NCBI GenBank assembly: GCA_039587475.1
Contig: JBDHIK010000027.1
Coordinates: 1 to 27,024, forward strand
Direction: 5' to 3'
Length of the DNA stretch: 27,024 nucleotides
Source of the DNA: N074bin45 sp039587475
GTDB taxonomy: Bacteria; Gemmatimonadota; Gemmatimonadetes; Gemmatimonadales; GWC2-71-9
A program made the translations under genes and the position numbers. Below are positions 7,776-14,601 of this stretch, piece by piece (within the stretch, counting starts at the first letter, position 1; each line of letters begins with the position of its first letter). The notes under the pieces are model-generated. The model was not told the DNA's origin, did no database searches, and was given only the letters and a program-made list of their open reading frames with translations.

Positions 7776-9515
7776 CTAGCGTGCTTCTGTCATGACGATC
7801 CCCGAGCCCACCGGATAGCCGGGTGGGATGGTGATCGGGGTCCGCCCGGTGAAGGGGAATTCCCCGAGCAGGGCCGCCGCCAGGGCCTCCTCGGTCATGC
7901 GGCGGTTGGCCCACCCCAGGATGGCCGAGTGGACGTTGGGAATCTTGCTGACCACGTAGGGCGATCCCAGCGAGACGAGGATGGTGGGGTTCCATTGGGC
8001 GGTCGTCTCGATCAGCTCGACCGCGTCCGGTGCCAGGTCGATGTTGCCTTCACCCGCGACGGGACGAATGGCGGTCATGAAGATCGTGACCGGGGCCTGG
8101 CGGATCACCGCCCGCGCCGAGTCGTAGCTGGCGGGCCCGCTGGCGGGGAACAGTCGGAACGAACGCACCGTGAGGCCTGCCTCACGCAGCTTGCCGTGCA
8201 GGGTGTTGCCCAGGCCCAGCTGCCCGTCCTTGGACAGGTGGATGAGCGACACCTCCCGCACGTCACCGAACGATCGCACCACCTCGGCGCTGTCCTTGAG
8301 CAGCACCAGCGAGCGCTGGGTGATGTCTCGGGCAATGGCCTGGAAGTCGGTCGATCCGACCACTGCGGGAATGCTGTCGAGCGACACCGTTCGGGTCCGG
8401 AACAACCCCTGGCGGTATTTGAGGGCCAGCATGCGGCGGACGGAGCTTTCCAATCGTTCCGTCGAGATGCGGCCCGATTCGACGGCTGCGGTCACGGCGT
8501 CGATGGTGACTCCGGGATCACCCGGCTGCAGCAGCAGGTCGGCGCCGGCCAGGAACGCCTGGACTGCCGCCTCACCTTCGCCGTATTGGCGTACCACGCC
8601 CCCCATGTTCAGGGCGTCGGTCACGATCAGGCCCTCGAATCCGAGGGAGTCCCTCAGGACCCCGGTCAGGATGTCTTCTGCGAGGGTGGCCGGTCGCGAG
8701 TCACTGCCGTTGAACTCCGGGACGGCCACGTGGGCGCTCATCACCGCCGTGACGCCGGCGCGGATGGCGGCCCGAAAGGGCACCAGTTCCAGCGAATCGA
8801 GCCGGTTCCAGTCGGCGCGGACGACCGGCAGTTCAATGTGCGAATCGGTACCGGTGTCACCGTGTCCCGGAAAGTGCTTGGCGGTGGCGAGCATGCCATG
8901 GTCGAGCAGGCCCCGAATCTCGGCCGCCACGAGCCGGCCGACGGTGGCCGGGTCTTCGCCGTAGGAACGCACGTTGATGATGGGGTTGTCGGGGTTGTTG
9001 TTGACGTCGGCCACGGGGGCGTACGCCATGTGGATCCCGACGGCGCGGCCTTCCAGGGCGCTGATGCGGCCGACTTCATAGGCGTCCAACTCGCTCCCCG
9101 CCGCGGCCACCCCCATATTCCGGGGGAACGGGGTTCCGCCCCGGAGCCGGATGGCGGTTCCCGACTCCAGGTCGGCGGCCACCAGCAAGGGCAGGCGCGA
9201 GCGTTCCTGGAGGTAGTTGAGTTTGGCGGCCACATCGAGCGGTGACCCGATGGAGATGATGATCCCTCCGACTTCGAGGGAGTCCACCCAGCCGCGCGCC
9301 TTCTCCAGTCCCTCGGCGTCGAAGGCGGCGTACGATCCCGGCACCCATGGCACCACGATCTGGGCCACCTTCTGCCGGGTGCTCAGGGCAGTGAGGATCT
9401 GACTGATGTGGCCGTCGGCGTCGCTACGCTTGAAGGTCTGCTGGGCCAGGGCCGCGGGCGCCTGACTCAACACGAGGGCCACGAGGATACCAAGGAACAT
9501 ATGAAGACGCTGCAC
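7776..9515 (-). CDS. nagZ: Beta-N-acetylglucosaminidase NagZ, two-domain GH3, exported
   Basis: A 579-residue glycoside hydrolase family 3 enzyme that cleaves GlcNAc from GlcNAc-MurNAc fragments. After a signal peptide (ending AALAQ) come the TIM-barrel domain and a C-terminal alpha/beta domain, as in the Bacillus NagZ. KHFPGHGDTGTDSH carries the Asp224/His226 acid-base dyad, and VTDALNM carries the nucleophile Asp300. NNNPDNPIINVRSYGEDP is also diagnostic. The frame is open upstream to 10193, antisense to namZ, but that part is not protein-like. I prefer GTG 9515 over ATG 9500: it adds Arg and His before the hydrophobic core and has GAGAG 4 nt upstream. It then overlaps the divergent namZ by 15 nt. 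Predicted periplasmic, unlike the cytoplasmic NagZ of enterobacteria. Confidence 0.9.
   Translation of the reverse strand: MQRLHMFLGILVALVLSQAPAALAQQTFKRSDADGHISQILTALSTRQKVAQIVVPWVPGSYAAFDAEGLEKARGWVDSLEVGGIIISIGSPLDVAAKLNYLQERSRLPLLVAADLESGTAIRLRGGTPFPRNMGVAAAGSELDAYEVGRISALEGRAVGIHMAYAPVADVNNNPDNPIINVRSYGEDPATVGRLVAAEIRGLLDHGMLATAKHFPGHGDTGTDSHIELPVVRADWNRLDSLELVPFRAAIRAGVTAVMSAHVAVPEFNGSDSRPATLAEDILTGVLRDSLGFEGLIVTDALNMGGVVRQYGEGEAAVQAFLAGADLLLQPGDPGVTIDAVTAAVESGRISTERLESSVRRMLALKYRQGLFRTRTVSLDSIPAVVGSTDFQAIARDITQRSLVLLKDSAEVVRSFGDVREVSLIHLSKDGQLGLGNTLHGKLREAGLTVRSFRLFPASGPASYDSARAVIRQAPVTIFMTAIRPVAGEGNIDLAPDAVELIETTAQWNPTILVSLGSPYVVSKIPNVHSAILGWANRRMTEEALAAALLGEFPFTGRTPITIPPGYPVGSGIVMTEAR
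9492..9496 (+). promoter_or_regulatory. Ribosome binding site of namZ
   Basis: AAGGA, 4 nt before the namZ ATG at 9501. It lies inside the first codons of nagZ on the other strand and supports this start over the in-frame upstream extension to 9408. Confidence 0.55.
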
Positions 9516-10736
9516 ACCACTCTCGCACTGTTGGGGCTGATCGGGGTCGGGGCGCACTGCACCGGATCCGGATCTGCCGTGGCCGGGCGTCCGGTCGTCC
9601 GCCCGGGGATTGACGTCTTGCTGTCCGACAGTCTGCATCTCGTACGTGGTCGGCGCATCGGACTGGTCAGCAACCACGCCGGGGTGGATGCCTCCGGCAT
9701 CCACGATGTGGAGCGGCTGCTCGGCGCCGACCTCCAGTTGGTGGCCCTCTTCAGTCCTGAACACGGCTTCCGGGGTGCCGCTGCGCCGGGAGAGCTCGTG
9801 GAACATTCCGTGGACAGTGCCACCGGACTCCCAATCTATAGCCTGTACGGCCGTACGTCCTCCCCGACACCGGACATGCTCGAGGGCATCGAAGTGATGA
9901 TCGTGGATCTCCCGGATGCCGGGGCACGCTACTTCACCTACATCACGACCACGTCGGCGGTGATGCGGGCCGCCGGCGAAGCCGGCATCCCGGTCCTGGT
10001 CCTGGACCGGCCCAATCCCATCGGCGGAATGGCTCGGCAGGGCAACCTGAACACCCCGGCCAACCGGTCTGCGGTCAGCCTGCTGTCGGTCCCCATGCGG
10101 CATGGTCTGACGCTGGGAGAGCAAAGCCTGCTGGCTCGTGACGAACTGGACATCCGTGTGGAACTCACGGTCGTGCCGATGGCCGGCTGGCAACGGACCA
10201 TGGCGTTCGACGATACCGGGTTACCGTTCATCCGGCCCAGTCCCAACCTGCCGACGCTGGAGAGCCTGTTCCACTATCCCGGCCTCTGCCTGTTCGAAGG
10301 GACGGACTTGTCGGTGGGGCGGGGAAGCGAGGCGCCCTTCTCGCAAGTCGGGTCGCCGTGGTTGGACACCACGGCGGTGCTGACGACGGTGCGGGCCGCG
10401 GCCCTCCCCGGCGTGACCTTCAGTGGCGTCACCTTCACGCCACACCAGCCCGGCGATGGGAAGTTCGCCGGGACGACACTCGCCGGCGTCAGACTGCAGG
10501 TCACGGATCGCGAGGCGTACGATCCGACGGTCGTGGCGGTACATCTGCTGGCGGCGGTGGCGGCACGCCACCCGGAGGCGATCGGATGGAGTGGGCCGCG
10601 TTTCGACCGGCTGGCGGGCGGAGCAGCGCTGCGCGAGGCGGTGGCTCGCGGAGAGGCACCCGCCGCCATCGTGGCGGGCTGGGACGGCCCCCTGGCGGCA
10701 TTCAATGGGCGGGTGCAGGCCTACCTCCTCTATTGA
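9501..10736 (+). CDS. namZ: NamZ-type exo-beta-N-acetylmuramidase (DUF1343)
   Basis: A 411-residue exported protein of the DUF1343 family, characterised in Bacillus subtilis (YbbC) as NamZ, which removes MurNAc from the non-reducing end of peptidoglycan chains. Family blocks in order: GLVSNHAGVD (54-63), LFSPEHGFRG (83-92, with Glu87-His88 in the proposed active-site region), DLPDAGARYFTYI, VLDRPNPIGG, EGTDLSVGRGSEAPF and FTPHQPGDGKF. The N terminus is a signal peptide; a Cys20 is present but its lipobox (GAHC) is poor. It diverges from nagZ, whose start codon is back to back with it. NamZ, NagZ and an AmiE-like enzyme together recreate the Bacillus namZ-nagZ-amiE set. Confidence 0.9.
   Translation: MKTLHTTLALLGLIGVGAHCTGSGSAVAGRPVVRPGIDVLLSDSLHLVRGRRIGLVSNHAGVDASGIHDVERLLGADLQLVALFSPEHGFRGAAAPGELVEHSVDSATGLPIYSLYGRTSSPTPDMLEGIEVMIVDLPDAGARYFTYITTTSAVMRAAGEAGIPVLVLDRPNPIGGMARQGNLNTPANRSAVSLLSVPMRHGLTLGEQSLLARDELDIRVELTVVPMAGWQRTMAFDDTGLPFIRPSPNLPTLESLFHYPGLCLFEGTDLSVGRGSEAPFSQVGSPWLDTTAVLTTVRAAALPGVTFSGVTFTPHQPGDGKFAGTTLAGVRLQVTDREAYDPTVVAVHLLAAVAARHPEAIGWSGPRFDRLAGGAALREAVARGEAPAAIVAGWDGPLAAFNGRVQAYLLY
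9520..9524 (-). promoter_or_regulatory. Probable ribosome binding site of nagZ
   Basis: GAGAG on the minus strand, 4 nt before GTG 9515. The ATG at 9500 has no purine-rich site at a suitable distance, which favours the GTG. Confidence 0.4.
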
Positions 10737-10752
10737 GCCGATTGCTCTTCCC

Positions 10753-10779
10753 CGGGCCGGAGGTTATCCTTTCGGCCCG
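10753..10779 (+). terminator. Stem-loop after namZ, possible terminator
   Basis: CGGGCCG (10753-10759) pairs perfectly with CGGCCCG (10773-10779). GAGG can pair with CCTT inside it around a TTAT loop, with one bulged T, giving about 11 bp. It starts 16 nt past the namZ stop and separates namZ from the inositol lipid genes. No strong T-run follows, so termination is not certain. Confidence 0.45.
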
Positions 10780-10837
10780 CATTTCGAAGGCAGAACCCGT
10801 TGGCACACGCACGGTTAGCACCGGAGGCCGCTGCTAG

Positions 10838-11518
10838 GTGAAGCTCGTCCCCCCCGCGCTGGAACGTCTCTTCTACGCCGTGGTCGATCCTCTGATCGGT
10901 GGTCTGGTCAGGATCGGGGTGCGTCCCAATACCATCACCACGGTCGGGTTGGGCTTCGTGGTGGCGTCGGCCGTGGCCTTTGGCATGGGGTCGATCCAGC
11001 TCGGCGGGCTGCTGCTGCTGTTGAGCGGGGTCGTCGATACCCTCGACGGCGCCGTCGCCCGACGCACGGCGCGAACCTCGAAGTTCGGTGCCTTTTACGA
11101 TTCCACGCTCGACCGTATCGGTGACGGTGCCACGTTCATCGGGATCGGGCTCTACTTCATGACCGCTCCCGACATCGCCTACCGGAATGCCGCGGTCGTG
11201 ATGTGCATGGTTGCCGTCCTGGCGTCCCTCACGGTGTCCTACACCCGGGCCCGTGCCGAGGGGCTGGGGCTGGAGTGCCGGGTGGGGATCGCCCAGCGGG
11301 CCGAACGGATCGTCGGGGTCGGCGGGGCGGCGCTGATCGTCGGCGCGGGACCGGGCGGGTTGGTACTGTCCTCGATCGTGACGCTGTTGACGTTGCTGTC
11401 GGTGATCACCGTCGGGCAACGCATTGTCTTCATCTATTCCATCACTGAAGGTGCGGCCTCGGGTCGTGGGTCAGACGATTCCCCGCCAGCGCTGGATACC
11501 ATTGCGAAAGGATCATAG
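10838..11518 (+). CDS. CDP-alcohol phosphatidyltransferase, probable phosphatidylinositol-phosphate synthase
   Basis: A 226-residue integral membrane enzyme that transfers a phosphatidyl group from a CDP-lipid to an alcohol, releasing CMP. The full motif D-x2-DG-x2-AR-x8-G-x3-D-x3-D is present (Asp67, Asp70, Gly71, Ala74, Arg75, Gly84, Asp88, Asp92), within about six predicted helices. The start is a GTG with GGAGG 10 nt upstream, slightly far. The inositol-3-phosphate synthase gene starts 2 nt after its stop, which points to inositol-1-phosphate as the acceptor, giving phosphatidylinositol phosphate as in actinobacteria and Bacteroides. Glycerol-phosphate or another polyol as acceptor cannot be excluded. 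Confidence 0.85.
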   Translation: MKLVPPALERLFYAVVDPLIGGLVRIGVRPNTITTVGLGFVVASAVAFGMGSIQLGGLLLLLSGVVDTLDGAVARRTARTSKFGAFYDSTLDRIGDGATFIGIGLYFMTAPDIAYRNAAVVMCMVAVLASLTVSYTRARAEGLGLECRVGIAQRAERIVGVGGAALIVGAGPGGLVLSSIVTLLTLLSVITVGQRIVFIYSITEGAASGRGSDDSPPALDTIAKGS

Positions 11519-11520
11519 CC

Positions 11521-12846
11521 GTGTCCGCTTCTAACGCTCGCTCCATCGAGCCGGCCAACGGGAAACTCGGGGTCCTCTGCGTCGGGTTGGGTGCCGTCAC
11601 CACGACGTTCATTGCCGGCGTGGAGTTGGCCCGACGAGGCCAGGCCAAACCGATCGGGTCCCTGACCCAGATGGGGACGATCCGCCTGGGCAAGCGCACG
11701 GATGCACGAACGCCACTCATCCGGGACTTCGTTCCCTTGGCGTCGCTCGAAGACCTGGTGATCGGTGCCTGGGATCCGGTGCCTGCCAACGCCTACCAAG
11801 CCGCACTGCACTGCGGCGTGCTCAATCGTTGGGAGCACCTCGATCCCATCAAGGATGCCCTCGAGGCGATCGTGCCGATGCCGGCCGTGTTCAGCTCCGA
11901 GTACGTCAAGAACCTCGAAGGCAAGAATGTGAAGTCCGGGGCCACCAAGCGCGACCTGGCCGAGGCACTGCGGCAGGATATCCGGGACTTCAAGGCAGCC
12001 AACGGGTGCGACCGGCTGGTCATGGTGTGGTCGGCCTCGACCGAAGTGTTCATCAAGCCCGGCCCCGTCCATCAGTCACTCGAGGCGTTCGAGAAGGGGA
12101 TGGACGAGAACCACCCCGAGGTCTCGCCGGCCATGTTGTACGCCTATGCCGCCATCATGGAAGGCGTGCCGTTTGCCAACGGAGCGCCCAATCTTGCGGT
12201 CGACGCGCCGGCGCTGGCGGACCTCGCCAAGGCGCGCGGCGTCCCCATCTGCGGCAAGGACTACAAGACCGGGCAGACCATGATCAAGACGGTCCTGGCG
12301 CCGATGTTCAAGGCGCGGATGCTGGGCGTGTCGGGCTGGTTCTCGACCAACATCCTGGGGAACCGGGACGGCGAGGTCCTGGACGACCCGGCGTCATTCA
12401 AGACCAAGGAAGAGTCCAAGCTCGGCGTCCTGGAGTACATCCTGCAGCCGTCGAAGTATCCCGATCTCTATGAGGATATGTACCACAAGGTGCGGATCAA
12501 TTACTACCCACCGCGTGGGGACAACAAGGAGGGCTGGGACAACATCGACCTGTTCGGATGGATGGGGTACCCGATGCAGATCAAGGTCGATTTTCTGTGC
12601 CGGGATTCCATTCTGGCCGCTCCGCTCATGCTCGACCTCGCCCTGTTCTGCGACCTGGCCCAGCGGGCCGGGATGGGCGGGATCCAGGAGTGGCTGTCCT
12701 TCTACTTCAAGAGCCCACAGGCGGCTCCCGAACTGTACCCGGAACACGACCTGTTCATTCAGCTCATCAAGCTCAAGAACACGCTGCGGTACCTCATGGG
12801 GGAAGAGCAGATTACCCATCTGGGCATCGAGTACTACGAGGACTGA
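11521..12846 (+). CDS. ino1: Inositol-3-phosphate synthase (INO1/MIPS)
   Basis: A 441-residue NAD-dependent cytoplasmic enzyme that converts glucose 6-phosphate to 1D-myo-inositol 3-phosphate. It has the nucleotide-binding GLGAVTTTF (residues 22-30), the catalytic-region block CGKDYKTGQTMIKT (244-257), STNILGNRDG (275-284) and a C-terminal DFLCRDSILAAPLMLD block, all diagnostic of the family. The prokaryotic length of about 440 is normal. The GTG start lies 2 nt after the phosphatidyltransferase stop, with AAAGGA 8 nt upstream inside that gene. The pair supplies both the headgroup and the enzyme to attach it. Confidence 0.95.
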   Translation: MSASNARSIEPANGKLGVLCVGLGAVTTTFIAGVELARRGQAKPIGSLTQMGTIRLGKRTDARTPLIRDFVPLASLEDLVIGAWDPVPANAYQAALHCGVLNRWEHLDPIKDALEAIVPMPAVFSSEYVKNLEGKNVKSGATKRDLAEALRQDIRDFKAANGCDRLVMVWSASTEVFIKPGPVHQSLEAFEKGMDENHPEVSPAMLYAYAAIMEGVPFANGAPNLAVDAPALADLAKARGVPICGKDYKTGQTMIKTVLAPMFKARMLGVSGWFSTNILGNRDGEVLDDPASFKTKEESKLGVLEYILQPSKYPDLYEDMYHKVRINYYPPRGDNKEGWDNIDLFGWMGYPMQIKVDFLCRDSILAAPLMLDLALFCDLAQRAGMGGIQEWLSFYFKSPQAAPELYPEHDLFIQLIKLKNTLRYLMGEEQITHLGIEYYED

Positions 12847-12854
12847 GCGCGACG

Positions 12855-13145
12855 ATGAAATACTTCCACCGAACATCCGTCAGTCCGGACGAGGTGATGC
12901 AACACGCCACGAGTTTCTTCGGCGCCCGGATGAGTCCCGCCGCCGAAGCGCCCCGGCTCAGGCAGTTTGCCGGGACGCTGGGGCAGGTGACGTTGCGCGT
13001 GACCGCGGAGGGCGGGCACTACACGCTGGTCGAGGTGGAAACCGACCAGGTCGGCGAGAGTGAGGTCGACAAGCTCGCCAAACGGTTTCTCGCTACGGTG
13101 CACGCCCTGGCCGAGCCGGATCACGTCATTCGTGGGGCCTATTAG
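12855..13145 (+). CDS. Small protein of unknown function
   Basis: A 96-residue soluble, mildly acidic protein with no signal peptide or cysteine. I do not recognise a family. The pattern is a short helix (SPDEVMQHATSFF), then strands (GQVTLRVTAEGGHYTLVEVETD) and a final helix (EVDKLAKRFLATVHALAE), which suggests a small alpha-beta sandwich. It starts 8 nt after the inositol-3-phosphate synthase stop, so it is probably the third gene of that operon. The ribosome binding site is weak. Codon use looks like the neighbours, which supports it as a real gene. Confidence 0.65.
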   Translation: MKYFHRTSVSPDEVMQHATSFFGARMSPAAEAPRLRQFAGTLGQVTLRVTAEGGHYTLVEVETDQVGESEVDKLAKRFLATVHALAEPDHVIRGAY

Positions 13146-13183
13146 CGCCGTCGTGGTGCTCGAGGCCTGCACCTAACGCCGCC

Positions 13184-14560
13184 GTGGGGCAACGTTCCGG
13201 GGTCTTCGGGACCCTAACCGCCGTCTTGCGTCACCCGCCGGAAGCCTGGCTTCCAGCGCGGCTGATGGCGCTGCGGGCGCTCAGGCCGGTCGAGCAGTTC
13301 ATTCACGTCGAGGCGGCCGGTGGGATCACCCTGATCCTGGCCGCCATCGTCGCCCTGGTCTGGGCCAACTCCCCCTGGGCCCATGGTTACGAAGCCCTGT
13401 GGCACACGCCATTCAGCATCGGCATCGGGAACGCCGTCTTCACGCACGATCTCCATTTCTGGATCAATGAATTCTTCATGACCATGTTCTTCCTGGTCAT
13501 CGGTCTGGAGGTCAAGCGGGAGATCGTCGGCGGAACGTTGGCGAATGTGAAGCAGGCCGCGCTGCCCCTGACGGCCGCGCTGGGCGGCATGGCCATACCG
13601 GCGCTCCTCTATGTGATCCTGAATGCCGGCGGACCGGCGCCCGCGGGGTGGGGCGTCCCGATGGCGACCGACATCGCCTTTGCCGTCGGGATCCTGACGC
13701 TCATCGGATCGCGACTGCCCCCCGGGCTCCGGGTCCTCCTGCTGGCACTGGCCATCGTGGACGATATCGGCGCCATCGTTGTCATCGCGGTGTTCTACTC
13801 CTCGGGCCTCTCGGCGGGAGGGCTCTGGCTGGTGGGCCTCGGCATCCTGCTCGTGCTGGTGTACGTCCGGCTCGGATTCCGGCCCGGCGCCAAGTACCTC
13901 ATTCCCACAGTGTGCATCTGGGCAGGGCTGTACCGGATCGGCATTCACCCGACCCTGGCCGGGGTCATCGTCGGGTTGATGGCCCCCGTCAAACCGTGGT
14001 ATGGCGCGCTGGGATTCCTGCGGGTGGCCCGCGAGGCGATCAACGAATTCGAATACCTGGCAAAGGAGCAGGGGGCCCCGGAGGAGCAACTCGTGTCTCC
14101 GCTGCGCAAACTCTCCTTTGCCGCCCGCGAGGCGGTGTCACCCGTGGTCCGCCTGGTCACCGGATTGCACGGCTGGGTGTCGTTCGGCATCGTCCCCGTT
14201 TTTGCGTTGGCCAATGCCGGCGTCAGCTTTTCAGGCGTGGACTTCGGACTCGATGGGGCCTGGCTGATCTACTTCGGGGTGCTGTTGGGCCTGGTGGTTG
14301 GGAAGCCGCTCGGGGTGCTGGCGTTCTGCTGGCTGGGTGAGCGGCTCAATCTCCTGGAGATCCCCCGCGAGGTCGGCTATCGCGGCGTGCTGGTGGTCGG
14401 GACCGTAGCGGGCATCGGGTTCACCATGGCCATCTTCATCGCCGAGCTGGCCTTCATGGATCCGGGACGCCTGGTCATTGCCAAGACCGCCGTGCTCACC
14501 GCCAGCGTGGCCGCGGCCGTCGGCGGCCTGGTGCTGGGCCGGGTCCTCTTTCCCAAGTAG
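13184..14560 (+). CDS. nhaA: Na+/H+ antiporter NhaA
   Basis: An inner-membrane antiporter of about 12 helices, exchanging two H+ for one Na+. FFLVIGLEVKREI, PMATDIAFAVG (Asp163, equivalent to Escherichia coli Asp133) and LAIVDDIGAIVVIAVFY (Asp193-Asp194, the ion-binding pair) are all present, as are WVSFGIVPVFALANAGV and GTVAGIGFTMAIFIAELAF. From the GTG it has 458 residues; starting at the ATG at 13265 would remove 27 non-membrane residues and give a more usual N terminus. I keep the GTG but the choice is open. It ends 41 bases before the convergent RND gene. It is a second Na+/H+ antiporter in the window. Confidence 0.93.
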   Translation: MGQRSGVFGTLTAVLRHPPEAWLPARLMALRALRPVEQFIHVEAAGGITLILAAIVALVWANSPWAHGYEALWHTPFSIGIGNAVFTHDLHFWINEFFMTMFFLVIGLEVKREIVGGTLANVKQAALPLTAALGGMAIPALLYVILNAGGPAPAGWGVPMATDIAFAVGILTLIGSRLPPGLRVLLLALAIVDDIGAIVVIAVFYSSGLSAGGLWLVGLGILLVLVYVRLGFRPGAKYLIPTVCIWAGLYRIGIHPTLAGVIVGLMAPVKPWYGALGFLRVAREAINEFEYLAKEQGAPEEQLVSPLRKLSFAAREAVSPVVRLVTGLHGWVSFGIVPVFALANAGVSFSGVDFGLDGAWLIYFGVLLGLVVGKPLGVLAFCWLGERLNLLEIPREVGYRGVLVVGTVAGIGFTMAIFIAELAFMDPGRLVIAKTAVLTASVAAAVGGLVLGRVLFPK

Positions 14561-14564
14561 ACTC

Positions 14565-14581
14565 GCCCGGGGCCGCCGGGC
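14565..14581. terminator. Possible bidirectional hairpin between convergent genes
   Basis: A 6-bp GC stem (14565-14570 with 14576-14581) and 5-nt loop lie in the 41-base gap between the nhaA and RND stops. It has no T-run on either strand, so this is a weak call based on location. Confidence 0.25.
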
Positions 14582-14601
14582 TCGAGCCGGGGAGGGTGCC
14601 G

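Noticed and set aside
7713..9245. A 510-codon plus-strand open frame opposite nagZ and the serine hydrolase
   Set aside because: Antisense shadow with no recognisable motif; both minus-strand genes have complete catalytic motifs.
9516..10193. Upstream extension of the nagZ frame antisense to namZ
   Set aside because: The extension lacks a signal peptide or domain, while a signal peptide starts at 9515/9500 and namZ on the other strand is strongly supported.
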